This document shows, one piece after another, positions 53,763 to 63,426 of a stretch of DNA of 64,000 nt. A program made the position numbers and the translations under genes. The notes under the pieces were generated by a model. That model was not told the origin of the DNA. It was given only the letters and a program-made list of their open reading frames with translations, and made no database searches. How positions within the stretch are numbered: position 1 is the first letter of the stretch; every line of letters starts with the position of its first letter. Source of the DNA: Phocaeicola massiliensis B84634 = Timone 84634 = DSM 17679 = JCM 13223. Its GTDB lineage: Bacteria > Bacteroidota > Bacteroidia > Bacteroidales > Bacteroidaceae. The DNA is taken from the NCBI RefSeq assembly GCF_000382445.1, contig NZ_KB905472.1, positions 2,466,602 to 2,530,601 of the forward strand, read 5' to 3'.

Positions 53763-54410
53763 ATGACTAAAGACAATTCATATACCCCAAGTTGTGTGGA
53801 CTGCGGAACACAGAACTGCAAGTTCAAAGACCGTACATATCCCGAATTCTGCCTGACGACCGGTTTGGATACAGAAGATTTGGAGTGGGCACTGGAACGC
53901 TATGACGAAGGACAAAACCACGATGTTATGGTAGCCAGCGCCGAAGTGGAGTTTGAAGGCTATTGCCGGCTCACCCGCGTGGAAGAAATCATGACCTTTG
54001 CACGCAAGATGGGATACAAGAAAATAGGAATTGCCAATTGCATCGGATTAATCAATGAAGCACGAATCTTTGCCCGGATTCTGAGAGCCAACGGATTCGA
54101 AGCTTATTCCGTGATATGCAAAGTGGCGGGAGTGCCCAAATCATCCGTTGGTATCCCTCAGGAATGTGAAACCATCGGAGCTGCCATGTGCAACCCTATC
54201 CTTCAGGCGCGCCTGCTCAACCGCGCGCATACAGACCTGAATGTAGTTATCGGACTTTGTGTGGGACATGACAGCCTGTTCTATAAATATGCAGATGCCT
54301 ATTCCACTACCTTGATAACAAAAGACCGCGTCACCGGACACAATCCGGCTGCTGCCCTTTATACGGCCAATTCATATTATCGCAAGAAACTCATGCCCGA
54401 CAATAAATAA
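53763..54410 (+). CDS. DUF1847 zinc-binding protein
   Basis: 215 residues. N-terminal SCVDCGTQNCKF (CxxC plus Cys) looks metal-binding; the rest is a conserved alpha/beta domain with CIGLINEARIFARILRANGFEAYSVICKVAGVPK and GLCVGHDSLFYKY. No established function. Seven bases from the FAD dehydrogenase gene, so probably co-transcribed; it may be a redox partner or metal-sensing protein. Confidence 0.85.
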   Translation: MTKDNSYTPSCVDCGTQNCKFKDRTYPEFCLTTGLDTEDLEWALERYDEGQNHDVMVASAEVEFEGYCRLTRVEEIMTFARKMGYKKIGIANCIGLINEARIFARILRANGFEAYSVICKVAGVPKSSVGIPQECETIGAAMCNPILQARLLNRAHTDLNVVIGLCVGHDSLFYKYADAYSTTLITKDRVTGHNPAAALYTANSYYRKKLMPDNK

Positions 54411-54417
54411 AAAAGAT

Positions 54418-56037
54418 ATGATACAGGAATTCCAACTGCGAGCATTGCCTGAACAGGCAATCAGTGAACAAGCACTCAAACAATTTATCGGACGTGAAAA
54501 AGGACTGGACATCCGCACCATCCATTCCATCCGTGTCTTGAAAAGAAGTATTGATGCCCGCCAACGTACTATTTATGTCAACCTGAAAGTGCGTCTCTAT
54601 ATCAATGAAATTCCTCATGACGAAGAATTCGTCCGCACGGAATACCGTAAGGTAGAGAACAGCCCCCAGGTAATAGTGGTGGGTGCAGGTCCCGGAGGAC
54701 TGTTTGCCGCACTGCGGCTGATAGAGTTGGGATTGCGTCCCATCGTGGTGGAAAGAGGAAAGAACGTGCGCGACCGCAAAACGGATATCGCACGCATCAG
54801 CCGTGAACATAAAGTCGACCCGGAGAGTAATTACAGTTTTGGTGAAGGAGGAGCAGGTGCTTACTCGGACGGTAAACTCTACACACGAAGCAAGAAACGT
54901 GGCAACGTAGATAAAATATTAAACGTGTTTTGTCAGCATGGCGCCAGTTCCTCGATTTTAGTAGACGCCCATCCCCACATCGGAACGGACAAGCTGCCGA
55001 GGGTTATCGAGAATATGCGTAATACCATTATCGATTGTGGAGGAGAAGTACACTTCGAGACACGCATGGATTCATTGATAATAGAAAAGGAACGCATTAT
55101 CGGTATCGAAACGAATACCGGAAAAATATTCAAAGGTCCTGTCATACTGGCTACAGGGCACTCGGCACGCGATGTTTATCGCTGGCTGCACAGTCATGGA
55201 GTGCAGATAGAAACCAAAGGAATTGCAGTCGGCGTGCGCCTTGAGCATCCTTCAATGCTGATAGACCAAATTCAATATCACAACAGAAACGGACGCGGTA
55301 AATACCTTCCGGCAGCCGAATACAGTTTTGTAACTCAAGTAGACGGACGCGGTGTGTATAGTTTCTGTATGTGTCCCGGAGGATTTGTCGTACCAGCCGC
55401 CAGCGGACCTCATCAGATTGTGGTCAACGGAATGAGCCCAAGCAATCGCGGTTCCAAATGGAGCAACTCGGGCATGGTGGTAGAGATACGTCCCGAAGAT
55501 CTGCAAAACGATGAATTGAGAATGAAGAACGAGGAGCTGGGATTTGCCGATGATACGGATTCTGTATTGTCGATGATGCACTTTCAGGAAGCACTGGAAG
55601 CTGCCTGTTGGCAACAGGGAAACATGCGGCAAACAGCTCCGGCACAACGGATGGTTGACTTTACCCGAAAAAAACTGAGTTACGATTTGCCCGAGAGTTC
55701 GTATAGTCCGGGGTTGGTTTCTTCTCCTCTTCACTTCTGGATGCCACCTTTCATAGCCAACCGTTTAAGCAAAGGTTTCCAACAGTTTGGCAAGACCAGC
55801 CACGGCTTCCTAACCAACGATGCGGTGCTGATTGGAGTAGAAACGCGCACTTCGTCGCCTGTGAGAATTGTCAGAGACAATGAGACCTTGCAACACATCA
55901 CGGTGCAGGGATTGTTTCCTTGCGGAGAAGGGGCAGGATATGCAGGCGGTATCGTATCAGCAGGCATTGACGGTGAGCGATGTGCCGAAGCGGTGGCAGC
56001 TTACTTCGGACTCTCTGTCCCGCAAAACTGTTTTTAG
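54418..56037 (+). CDS. FAD-dependent dehydrogenase (COG2509-like)
   Basis: 539 residues. N-terminal ~75 residues are a helical domain, then the FAD-binding Rossmann fold (VVGAGPGGLFAALRLIELGL), SFGEGGAGAYSDGKLYT and, near the end, GEGAGYAGGIVSAGIDGERC. This family's substrates are poorly known; related to NAD(P)/FAD reductases. Pairs with the DUF1847 gene. The following 400 bases hold repeat copy D and no gene. Confidence 0.88.
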   Translation: MIQEFQLRALPEQAISEQALKQFIGREKGLDIRTIHSIRVLKRSIDARQRTIYVNLKVRLYINEIPHDEEFVRTEYRKVENSPQVIVVGAGPGGLFAALRLIELGLRPIVVERGKNVRDRKTDIARISREHKVDPESNYSFGEGGAGAYSDGKLYTRSKKRGNVDKILNVFCQHGASSSILVDAHPHIGTDKLPRVIENMRNTIIDCGGEVHFETRMDSLIIEKERIIGIETNTGKIFKGPVILATGHSARDVYRWLHSHGVQIETKGIAVGVRLEHPSMLIDQIQYHNRNGRGKYLPAAEYSFVTQVDGRGVYSFCMCPGGFVVPAASGPHQIVVNGMSPSNRGSKWSNSGMVVEIRPEDLQNDELRMKNEELGFADDTDSVLSMMHFQEALEAACWQQGNMRQTAPAQRMVDFTRKKLSYDLPESSYSPGLVSSPLHFWMPPFIANRLSKGFQQFGKTSHGFLTNDAVLIGVETRTSSPVRIVRDNETLQHITVQGLFPCGEGAGYAGGIVSAGIDGERCAEAVAAYFGLSVPQNCF

Positions 56038-56051
56038 CTTCATCATCAAAA

Positions 56052-56207
56052 TGAAGAGGACGTATCAATACTAAAAAACATCAACTGTAGGGGCTGTCTG
56101 CCCCTACAGTTACGACCTTGGAAACTATACACAAAGAACTGTTTTCAGGTGAGCAAACCTCCCCCCTACGAGCAAAACAACAGCATTGTCAATGTTTTGA
56201 CACCCTT
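56052..56207. repeat. MITE-like repeat, family 1 copy D (reverse orientation)
   Basis: On the minus strand it reads GGGTGTCAAAACATTGAC..., then the CTTTGTGTAT and CCAAGGTCGT segments, and the TAGGGGCAG hairpin, closely following copy A. The far end is degraded with only a weak terminal repeat. Remaining sequence to 56438 has small palindromes (CATACTTCGGTATG near 56280) but no ORF. Confidence 0.82.
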
Positions 56208-56415
56208 ATAAAACAAGTATGCCCATATCACGGGCTAATACAGAAAATATCCGGCAGAACCTCAGCCGATTATTGTCATATCATACTTCGGTATGCTAAG
56301 GTTTCAAGTTATATTATTGATATACTAATAAATAAGAAAGAGAGTTAGTTATACCAATTCAGTCTCTCCAAATAACATTTCTGCCATTCACATATTATTT
56401 TAACTAAAAGATATG

Positions 56416-56423
56416 TATCTTTG
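56416..56423 (+). promoter_or_regulatory. -7 box (TATCTTTG) for the LuxR-type regulator
   Basis: Exact TAnnTTTG, 16 bases before the ATG at 56439, giving a very short 5' UTR and supporting that start over 56421. Confidence 0.5.
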
Positions 56424-56438
56424 CAGCAAATAAAGAAT

Positions 56439-57032
56439 ATGCACCATCCCGAAATAGCTATAATAGACCCTAATACCCTCACTTGCCTGGGGTTACAGAA
56501 CATTCTGCAAGGAATGATTCCGACGGCTGTTATCCGTATCTTCCATTCCTTTGGCGAATTGGTGGACGATACACCGGATATGTATGCACACTATTTCATC
56601 TCTGCTCAAATTTACTTTGAACATACTTCCTTCTTTCTTCCCCGCAAGCCTAAAACAATTGTATTGGCAGGCGGTGACAGTCAGCCCCAACTGGCCGGTG
56701 TACCTAAGCTGAACATCTATCAAGATGAAGAATCGCTGATAAAAGACATCCTCCAACTGCGTAAGTACGGTCATCAGACAAGAAACCATGCCGAGTATTC
56801 GGGAGCACAAACACCTAAAACGGAGCATGAACTATCCGCCCGTGAAATTGAGGTGCTGATACTCATCACCAAAGGGCTTATCAATAAAGAGATAGCCGAT
56901 AAACTGAACATCAGCCTGACCACTGTCATCTCTCACCGCAAGAACATAACAGAGAAACTGGGCATCAAGTCTGTATCCGGACTCACCGTCTATGCCGTAA
57001 TGAACGGTTACATAGAAGCCGACAGAATTTAA
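56439..57032 (+). CDS. LuxR-type regulator with degenerate receiver domain
   Basis: 197 residues. Residues 1-115 resemble a response-regulator receiver (IAIIDPNTLTCLGLQNILQG), but the usual phospho-acceptor Asp segment is replaced (YFISAQIYFEH), so phosphorylation is unlikely. C-terminal LuxR helix-turn-helix (LSAREIEVLILITKGLINKEIADKLNISLTTVISHRKNI). It probably controls the TonB receptor gene 87 bases downstream. No sensor kinase lies next to it. Confidence 0.85.
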   Translation: MHHPEIAIIDPNTLTCLGLQNILQGMIPTAVIRIFHSFGELVDDTPDMYAHYFISAQIYFEHTSFFLPRKPKTIVLAGGDSQPQLAGVPKLNIYQDEESLIKDILQLRKYGHQTRNHAEYSGAQTPKTEHELSAREIEVLILITKGLINKEIADKLNISLTTVISHRKNITEKLGIKSVSGLTVYAVMNGYIEADRI

Positions 57033-57119
57033 AATCCTAATAAATGAGGATTGTACAAACCATCCGTTTGCCCTTACTTTGCAAATGAATTACAAGACTA
57101 CTCAAACCAAACAATAAAT

Positions 57120-59432
57120 ATGAAAAAAAAACTTTTACTGGCAACGACTTGTTTCCTGTCTGCGACAGCGCTCGCAGAAGACATTAACACACTTCCCAAA
57201 GATACAACCAAAGTGATTGATATAGAAGAAGTGGTAGTCATTGCTTCACCCAAAGAAACCGGTAAACTAAGAGAGCTTCCCAATGCAGTATCTTTGATTT
57301 CACAGAAAGATATGCAAATCAATCAGATTACAACGCTGAAAAATGTAAGTGCTTTAGTTCCGAATTTCTTTATGCCCGATTATGGCTCAAAAATTACTTC
57401 CGCAGTCTATATCCGCGGAATCGGTTCACGCATCAACACCCCGGCAGTAGGGTTATACGTAGACAATATTCCTTATATAGACAAATCTGCGTTCGACTTC
57501 AATTTCTATGATATAGAACGTATCGACATTCTTCGCGGACCTCAAGGTACATTATACGGACGAAACACGATGGGCGGACTGATAAAAGTACATACCCGTT
57601 CACCATTCTCCTATCAGGGAACCGATGTAAAATTGAGTTACGGTAGCAAAAGCAATTACCGTAGTGCCTCACTGACGCATTATCACCGTTGGAATGAACG
57701 CTTTGCTTTCTCGGCAGGAGGTTATTATGAAGGTTCGGACGGCTTCTTCCGCAATGCATATAACGGAAAGAAAATCGATAACATGGAAGCCGGAGGCGGA
57801 CGAATCCGTGCTATCTGGCTGCCTTCAGACAATTTGAAACTAGACTTTACGGTCGGTTATGATTATAGCGATGAGGGCGGCTATCCTTATTACTATACAG
57901 GAGCCTTGGACAAAAACAAAGAAGAATACCAAGAGCATATCGGAAAAATCAGCTATAACCGTGACTGCGGTTATCGTCGCGGATTATTCAATACAGGACT
58001 GAACATAGAATATCAGGGAAACAAATTCATTATGAATGCCGTGACAGGCTATCAGAATCTGACCGACCGTATGTATCTGGATCAGGATTTCCTGCCTGTC
58101 GACATCTACAACATAGAACAAAAACAACGCATCAATACCTTGAGCGAAGAGATTACCTTCAAGAGCAAAAAGAACCAACGCTGGATTTGGGTAACCGGTG
58201 CAAGCGGTTTCTACCAATGGTTGCACACCGATGCTCCTGTCACTTTTCAACCTGAAGGTATTCAATGGCTGGAAAATAATATTAATAAAGGGATGGCCTC
58301 ATCGGGGATGCCCGTCAACTTGAAGATATTGAGCGAAACAATGCCCGTGCCGGGAATCTTCGACACTCCGGTGCTGGGAGCAGCCGTTTTCCATCAGTCC
58401 ACCTTCAACCATTTATTATTCGAGAACCTCTCTGCTACCGTTGGTTTGCGTCTGGACTACGAAAAGAATAAGATAGACTATAATTCTTCGGCAGCCATGA
58501 ACATTCAGATGTATATGGCGGGAAAACCAATGGGCAAACCGATGGAACAGGCAGCTGAGTTTACAGGCAAGCTGGATGATGACCATGTGCAGTTGTTACC
58601 TAAATTCGCTTTGAAATATGACTTCAACAAGCAGAACAACATCTATGCAACTGTCAGCCGGGGCTTCCGCAGCGGCGGTTACAATATACAGATGTTCTCC
58701 GAGTTATTGCAAAGTGCATTAAAGCAGCGTCCGGGTGCAGGAAGTGCTGTCAGCGACGATGAAATAAAAAACCTCGTAACCTACAAGCCCGAATATAGCT
58801 GGAACTACGAAATCGGTTCACATCTCAGTTTATTCGATGGTAAACTGAAAACCGATCTGGCCGCTTTCTATATGGATACCCGCGACCAGCAGATTGCCAA
58901 GTTCGTGGAAAGCGGGTTGGGACGTATGATGGTCAATGCCGGAAGCAGTGAAAGCTATGGTGCGGAAGTCAGCCTGACAGCATCCGTCAATAGAAATCTC
59001 AGTTTGAACGGAAGCTACGGATATACTCACTCTACCTTCAAGAAGTATGATGCCGGAAAGAGCTCGTCAGACGAAAACATTGATTATAGCGGCCATTACG
59101 TTCCGTTCGTTCCACGCCACACCATGAACGCAGGTGTCAATTACAGTTTCTTCTTTAATGAAAACAATTGGGCACAGAGCCTGACTGTCGGCCTCAACTA
59201 TACCGGTGCCGGAAAAATTTACTGGACAGAAAAGAACGATGTATCACAAAGCTTCTACGGCACCTTGAACGGACGTATCTCTTTACAGGCAAAAGCTTTG
59301 CAAATAGACTTTTGGGGACGCAACCTCACCAATAAAGATTATACCACATTCTATTTTGAAAGTATGGCGAGAGGCTTTGAACAAAGAAGCAAACCATTAC
59401 AGTTCGGTGTAGACGTGCGCTATCACTTCTAA
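57120..59432 (+). CDS. TonB-dependent outer-membrane receptor
   Basis: 770 residues from the ATG at 57120 (an earlier ATG at 57051 is out of signal-peptide form). Signal ends near ALAED; TonB box EEVVVIAS; plug with LPNAVSLISQKDM, IRGIGSRINTPAVGLYVDNIPY and ILRGPQGTLYGRNTMGGLI; long barrel ending in YHF. No SusC-type N-terminal domain and no SusD follows, so a siderophore, haem or other small ligand is likelier than a glycan. Downstream of the LuxR regulator; ends at a bidirectional terminator. Confidence 0.9.
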   Translation: MKKKLLLATTCFLSATALAEDINTLPKDTTKVIDIEEVVVIASPKETGKLRELPNAVSLISQKDMQINQITTLKNVSALVPNFFMPDYGSKITSAVYIRGIGSRINTPAVGLYVDNIPYIDKSAFDFNFYDIERIDILRGPQGTLYGRNTMGGLIKVHTRSPFSYQGTDVKLSYGSKSNYRSASLTHYHRWNERFAFSAGGYYEGSDGFFRNAYNGKKIDNMEAGGGRIRAIWLPSDNLKLDFTVGYDYSDEGGYPYYYTGALDKNKEEYQEHIGKISYNRDCGYRRGLFNTGLNIEYQGNKFIMNAVTGYQNLTDRMYLDQDFLPVDIYNIEQKQRINTLSEEITFKSKKNQRWIWVTGASGFYQWLHTDAPVTFQPEGIQWLENNINKGMASSGMPVNLKILSETMPVPGIFDTPVLGAAVFHQSTFNHLLFENLSATVGLRLDYEKNKIDYNSSAAMNIQMYMAGKPMGKPMEQAAEFTGKLDDDHVQLLPKFALKYDFNKQNNIYATVSRGFRSGGYNIQMFSELLQSALKQRPGAGSAVSDDEIKNLVTYKPEYSWNYEIGSHLSLFDGKLKTDLAAFYMDTRDQQIAKFVESGLGRMMVNAGSSESYGAEVSLTASVNRNLSLNGSYGYTHSTFKKYDAGKSSSDENIDYSGHYVPFVPRHTMNAGVNYSFFFNENNWAQSLTVGLNYTGAGKIYWTEKNDVSQSFYGTLNGRISLQAKALQIDFWGRNLTNKDYTTFYFESMARGFEQRSKPLQFGVDVRYHF

Positions 59433-59462
59433 AAAGTTTTCAACAGCAAAAAGATAAAAGTC

Positions 59463-59499
59463 CACCTTCCGGTAAAGTGTATCCATTTACCGGAAGGTG
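59463..59499. terminator. Bidirectional terminator
   Basis: Perfect 14-bp stem (CACCTTCCGGTAAA with its complement) and a 9-base loop between convergent genes. Confidence 0.85.
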
Positions 59500-59504
59500 T
59501 TATC

Positions 59505-60509
59505 TCATTCATTGATAGCGCCACAATGGGGACAGGTACCTTTCGATTTCATTTTTGCACCACAATTTCCGCAACTGAACTTATAATGAGAAGTACGTTT
59601 GATGCTTCTGAATACCCATACGGCATAAAGCACCAGACAAGGATATCCAATGTAATAATAAGCGGTAAACGTAAAAAATAAGTATAGAAAGATGCAACAA
59701 GACATCAATCCCAATAAATAAAAGAAAGCCGCCTCTACACGGACCTGATGAAATAAATCGTCCAACGTTGCCAGCCCGACCAGAACAATGCCCCAGACAT
59801 TAAACATGAACAACGAAAGAATAAACGGTAAATCCAAAGGATTAAGAGAAGGGTTATAATAAAACCGCTCCCATATATCCGGCACGAAATGCTGAATGCT
59901 GCTATAAAGAGTAGCAGCTGTAGCCATAAGCAACGTCAGTATATTGGGAAAAATACTATCAATATCATTAAACCAGATGAGTTGCAAACGCTTCTTACGC
60001 ACCGCCCGATACAAATATCCCATGCCGAACAAAGCCAGAATAACAAAAAAAGCTACCGTATGGGAACTGCTGAACAAGTGAATAAACTGTGAAATCGGAT
60101 CAACCGGAACCACTTTCTTGAGTAATTCCCCCTCACGAACCCATCCCATTGTCTCTTGGTCACGAGCTACCTTTACCCAAACCGAGTCCACCGTATCGGC
60201 AGCCTGAACCATAAACTCCGCCACCACCAGCTTTTCTCCTTTATAAACCGGCAGCACATCTATCAACGGCAATTGCTGCAACAACAAGGAATCCGAAGTA
60301 ACTTCGAAATTACTATTCAAAGTATAATAATGCTCCGGCAAATAGTCCACAGAATCTTTTGTCTTCTGCGAAACAGCTTTTAATGAAGATTCAGGAACCT
60401 GATACCGGCAAGAAAAGAGAAAAGAAAAAAGCACCGGCAAAAGAAGCAGGCTAAGCTTGAAGCCCACTTTCTTCTGATTCGGTTTATGGTGGAAGATGCT
60501 CATAGTCAT
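59505..60509 (-). CDS. Membrane lipoprotein with SH3-like region and zinc ribbon
   Basis: 334 residues, not a recognised family. Lipobox-like Cys34 (FLFSCRY), a small beta-rich region (about 75-130; VLPVYKGEKLVV...WVREGELL resembles SH3b), four or five membrane helices (about 145-295), and a C-terminal zinc ribbon (CGNCGAKMKSKGTCPHCG). Lipid anchor plus membrane helices in one protein is unusual. The start (ATG at 60509) overlaps the U32 gene stop as ATGA, so it is translationally coupled to it. Confidence 0.75.
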   Translation of the reverse strand: MTMSIFHHKPNQKKVGFKLSLLLLPVLFSFLFSCRYQVPESSLKAVSQKTKDSVDYLPEHYYTLNSNFEVTSDSLLLQQLPLIDVLPVYKGEKLVVAEFMVQAADTVDSVWVKVARDQETMGWVREGELLKKVVPVDPISQFIHLFSSSHTVAFFVILALFGMGYLYRAVRKKRLQLIWFNDIDSIFPNILTLLMATAATLYSSIQHFVPDIWERFYYNPSLNPLDLPFILSLFMFNVWGIVLVGLATLDDLFHQVRVEAAFFYLLGLMSCCIFLYLFFTFTAYYYIGYPCLVLYAVWVFRSIKRTSHYKFSCGNCGAKMKSKGTCPHCGAINE

Positions 60510-62371
60510 GCTTGATAATGAGAAGAAGATAGTTTCGGCTCATCCGAAGCAGAAAGCACTTTCATTTGACAATGCTTGCAATCAAACTCCAGACGAAAAC
60601 GTTTTCCGTCCGCACTGACCAAATAGTAAGGTTCCTTATAAGGAGAACGCACTTTATGATAAGTGGGGCACCATCCCATACTATATCGCAAACAGTGTTT
60701 GCAGAACATCAACACCGCATTGTCTGCCGAAACTTTCTCAAAAGCGGGAGCAATGCGCTGCACTCCATGATTCTGATAAAAAGAATAGGCCCGGTCATTC
60801 ATCACATTGCCCAGATAAGTAAGCTCGGTTGCCGGAAAAGAATGATGCGTCTCCGGCAGTTTGTACAGTTCACGGCGATAATTGATACGACGGACTTCCA
60901 GCAACTTCTCCACTCCCGAACGGCGCAATTCGGCAATGGCAGAAGCAGGAATAAACCAATTCTCACTAAAGTCGATATCAATGCGCGCCGGTTCGAAAGG
61001 CGTATTTCCCAATTTGCCCAACTGAGTACGAAGATTATCGGTCTGCGGAGTACGTGCCAGTTCCTTCCCACGCTCCAATACCACACTGACACTGTTATCA
61101 TCTTCATCCGTCAATGTCAGCGTAAAGCCGAAATTATTCTCTGCCAATACCAAGGCAACCGACAACTTGCGCTCGGCAGACTTGCGTTGCATCTGTCTGT
61201 CAAACTCCTGGTCAAAGTTACGGTAAAGCAGCGTGCGAGGCTTGATACGAGGCATCTCCTGCGGAAAGAGTTTGTTGTTCTCCACCCTGTTGATGCGAAA
61301 TCCCTGCAACTTTCCGTTTTCATCCAGATAGCACACCCCATCACCGTTGTTGAACGATTTCACTCCCGCTACGGTCAGATAGTTTCCACGGATTTCCTTT
61401 ACCGTGCCCATCTCTTCGCCCAGCGATTTCGGAGTATCAAAAGAAAAGATATCCTTGTTGCGTTCAAACAGGAAATAATTGGTAAACCCACGGCTGAAAC
61501 TCTTGTCCAACTGCGGCTTAAAGTCCGTTTTCACCGTTCCCGACGAAGCACGGATATATTCAGTACGGCGTTTAAAGACAGCATCCAGCTTCTTGCGATA
61601 ATAAGCCGTCACATTCTTCACATACGAAATATCCTTCAAACGCCCTTCTATCTTCAGAGAAGAAGCACCTGCATCCAGCAGTTGTTCGAGTTCTTCACTC
61701 TGATTAAGGTCTTTCAGTGAAAGCAAATGTTTGTTGCGCACAATCACCTTTCCGTCCGCATCCACCAAGTCGAACGCCAAGCGGCAGAACTGTGCACATT
61801 CCCCCCGGTTGGCACTGCGCCCGAAACACGACTGGCTGACATAACACTGTCCGCTATAACTGACGCATAGTGCTCCGTGCACAAACACTTCAAGCGGCAC
61901 TTCGGGAATTGCCTCATGTATCTTGCCAATCTCAGGCAATGAAAGTTCACGCGCCAGCACAATCTGACGAAATCCCGCCTCTGCCAGAAACTTTGCCTTT
62001 TCGGGAGTACGGTTATCCATCTGCGTACTGGCATGAAGAGGAATGGGCGGCAGATTCAATTCCAACAGTCCCATGTCCTGCACAATCAGTGCATCCACCC
62101 CGGCACGATACAACTCCCATATCATTTCCTCCGTATCCTTCAACTCTTCATCGCGAAGGATGGTATTGACAGTTACATAAATGCGCACATTATACAAATG
62201 AGCGTATTGCACCAATGCCGCTATGTCTTCCAAAGAATTTCCGGCCGCCGCACGTGCACCAAAACGGAGAGCACCGATATAAACCGCATCGGCTCCATGG
62301 TCGACAGCCGCCATGCCGCACTCCAGATTCTTGGCAGGAGCCAGCAATTCTATCTTTCGTTGTTTAATCAT
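60506..62371 (-). CDS. U32-family peptidase-like protein (RlhA/TrhP-type)
   Basis: 621 residues. TIM-barrel start [26 protein letters not shown] and the U32 signature [19 protein letters not shown]; further Cys in [16 protein letters not shown] and a C-terminal [15 protein letters not shown]. coli relatives (RlhA, TrhP) hydroxylate rRNA or tRNA pyrimidines rather than act as proteases, so RNA modification is favoured. Overlaps both metA and the downstream membrane protein gene by four bases. Confidence 0.88.
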   Translation of the reverse strand: MIKQRKIELLAPAKNLECGMAAVDHGADAVYIGALRFGARAAAGNSLEDIAALVQYAHLYNVRIYVTVNTILRDEELKDTEEMIWELYRAGVDALIVQDMGLLELNLPPIPLHASTQMDNRTPEKAKFLAEAGFRQIVLARELSLPEIGKIHEAIPEVPLEVFVHGALCVSYSGQCYVSQSCFGRSANRGECAQFCRLAFDLVDADGKVIVRNKHLLSLKDLNQSEELEQLLDAGASSLKIEGRLKDISYVKNVTAYYRKKLDAVFKRRTEYIRASSGTVKTDFKPQLDKSFSRGFTNYFLFERNKDIFSFDTPKSLGEEMGTVKEIRGNYLTVAGVKSFNNGDGVCYLDENGKLQGFRINRVENNKLFPQEMPRIKPRTLLYRNFDQEFDRQMQRKSAERKLSVALVLAENNFGFTLTLTDEDDNSVSVVLERGKELARTPQTDNLRTQLGKLGNTPFEPARIDIDFSENWFIPASAIAELRRSGVEKLLEVRRINYRRELYKLPETHHSFPATELTYLGNVMNDRAYSFYQNHGVQRIAPAFEKVSADNAVLMFCKHCLRYSMGWCPTYHKVRSPYKEPYYLVSADGKRFRLEFDCKHCQMKVLSASDEPKLSSSHYQA

Positions 62372-63285
62372 CGTATCTGAGTTATATCAAACGGAGTTTC
62401 CTGATACACATAATAGTTCAGCCAATTGGAGAACAACAAGTTGGCATGTCCGCGCCAGCGCACCAATGGCGCATTGTCCGCATTGTCTTCTCGATAATAG
62501 TTCTTCGGCATTTCAATGGGAAGCCCTTTTCCCAAATCGCGTTTATACTCCGTATCGAGTGTATAAGGCGAATATTCGGAATGTCCGGTGATAAAGAACT
62601 CACGTCCGTTACGTGCCATTGCCATGTAAACACCCGAATCATCCGACTCGGACAGCAAGGTGAGGTCTTTCACCTTCAGGATATCTTCCCGACGCACTTC
62701 GGTGTGACGGCTGTGAGGCACAAAAAACACATCATCGAACCCACGGAAGATAGGCAATCCCTGCACATTGATATGGTGTTCAAAAATGCCGAACATCTTT
62801 TTATCCAGCGGATACTTAGGCACTCCATAGAAGTGATAAAGTCCGGCTTGTGCTGCCCAGCAAATATAAAGTGTGGAAGTGACATGAGTACGCGCCCAGT
62901 CAAAAATGGTCGTGATTTCGTTCCAATAAGTCACCTCCTCGTAAGGCATCTGCTCAACGGGAGCGCCGGTCACAATCATGCCGTCATACGTTTCATTGCG
63001 CATCAGGTCAAAATCGCGATAGAATGCTTTCATGTGCTCCACCGGCGTATTCTTTGAAGTATGGCTTTTGAGTTTCATAAACGAAATCTCCAACTGAAGC
63101 GGTGTGTTGGAAAGCAAACGCACCAAATCCGTCTCTGTAGTTATCTTCAACGGCATCAGATTCAATATCACAATCTTCAGCGGACGGATATCCTGCGCAT
63201 TGGCACGCGAATTATCAATAACAAAGATATTCTCTTCTTTCAATAATTCGATAGCAGGTAGTTTATCGGGTAAATTTAATGGCAT
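62368..63285 (-). CDS. metA: Homoserine O-acyltransferase
   Basis: 305 residues. Transfers a succinyl or acetyl group to homoserine, the committed methionine step. MetA motifs: [26 protein letters not shown], the nucleophile Cys in [25 protein letters not shown] and the His/Glu pair in [10 protein letters not shown]. Acyl-CoA preference cannot be told by eye. First gene of a three-gene coupled operon; promoter at 63315-63322. It draws on homoserine from ThrA, whose leader is Met-rich. Confidence 0.95.
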   Translation of the reverse strand: MPLNLPDKLPAIELLKEENIFVIDNSRANAQDIRPLKIVILNLMPLKITTETDLVRLLSNTPLQLEISFMKLKSHTSKNTPVEHMKAFYRDFDLMRNETYDGMIVTGAPVEQMPYEEVTYWNEITTIFDWARTHVTSTLYICWAAQAGLYHFYGVPKYPLDKKMFGIFEHHINVQGLPIFRGFDDVFFVPHSRHTEVRREDILKVKDLTLLSESDDSGVYMAMARNGREFFITGHSEYSPYTLDTEYKRDLGKGLPIEMPKNYYREDNADNAPLVRWRGHANLLFSNWLNYYVYQETPFDITQIR

Positions 63286-63314
63286 TTTCTTATCTGTTAA
63301 TTAGTTGCAGGTGC

Positions 63315-63322
63315 AAAATTAA
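63315..63322 (-). promoter_or_regulatory. -7 box (TAATTTTG) for metA
   Basis: Exact TAnnTTTG, 30 bases before the ATG at 63285. The short 5' UTR leaves no room for a leader peptide or SAM riboswitch. Confidence 0.5.
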
Positions 63323-63426
63323 AAAAATATAGCAGAAAGTCCTCACAAGATTGCCCCTGTTATTCATTTTTTTAATACATTTACGACGAATACCTTTTAA
63401 GGATAACCAATCCGCCGAAATCTATC

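Noticed and set aside
56260-56300. Small palindrome CATACTTCGGTATG as a terminator or operator
   Set aside because: Only 5 bp of stem, no T run, and not near a gene end.
63286-63426. SAM riboswitch or leader peptide upstream of metA
   Set aside because: Only about 30 bases lie between the -7 box and the ATG, too short for either.
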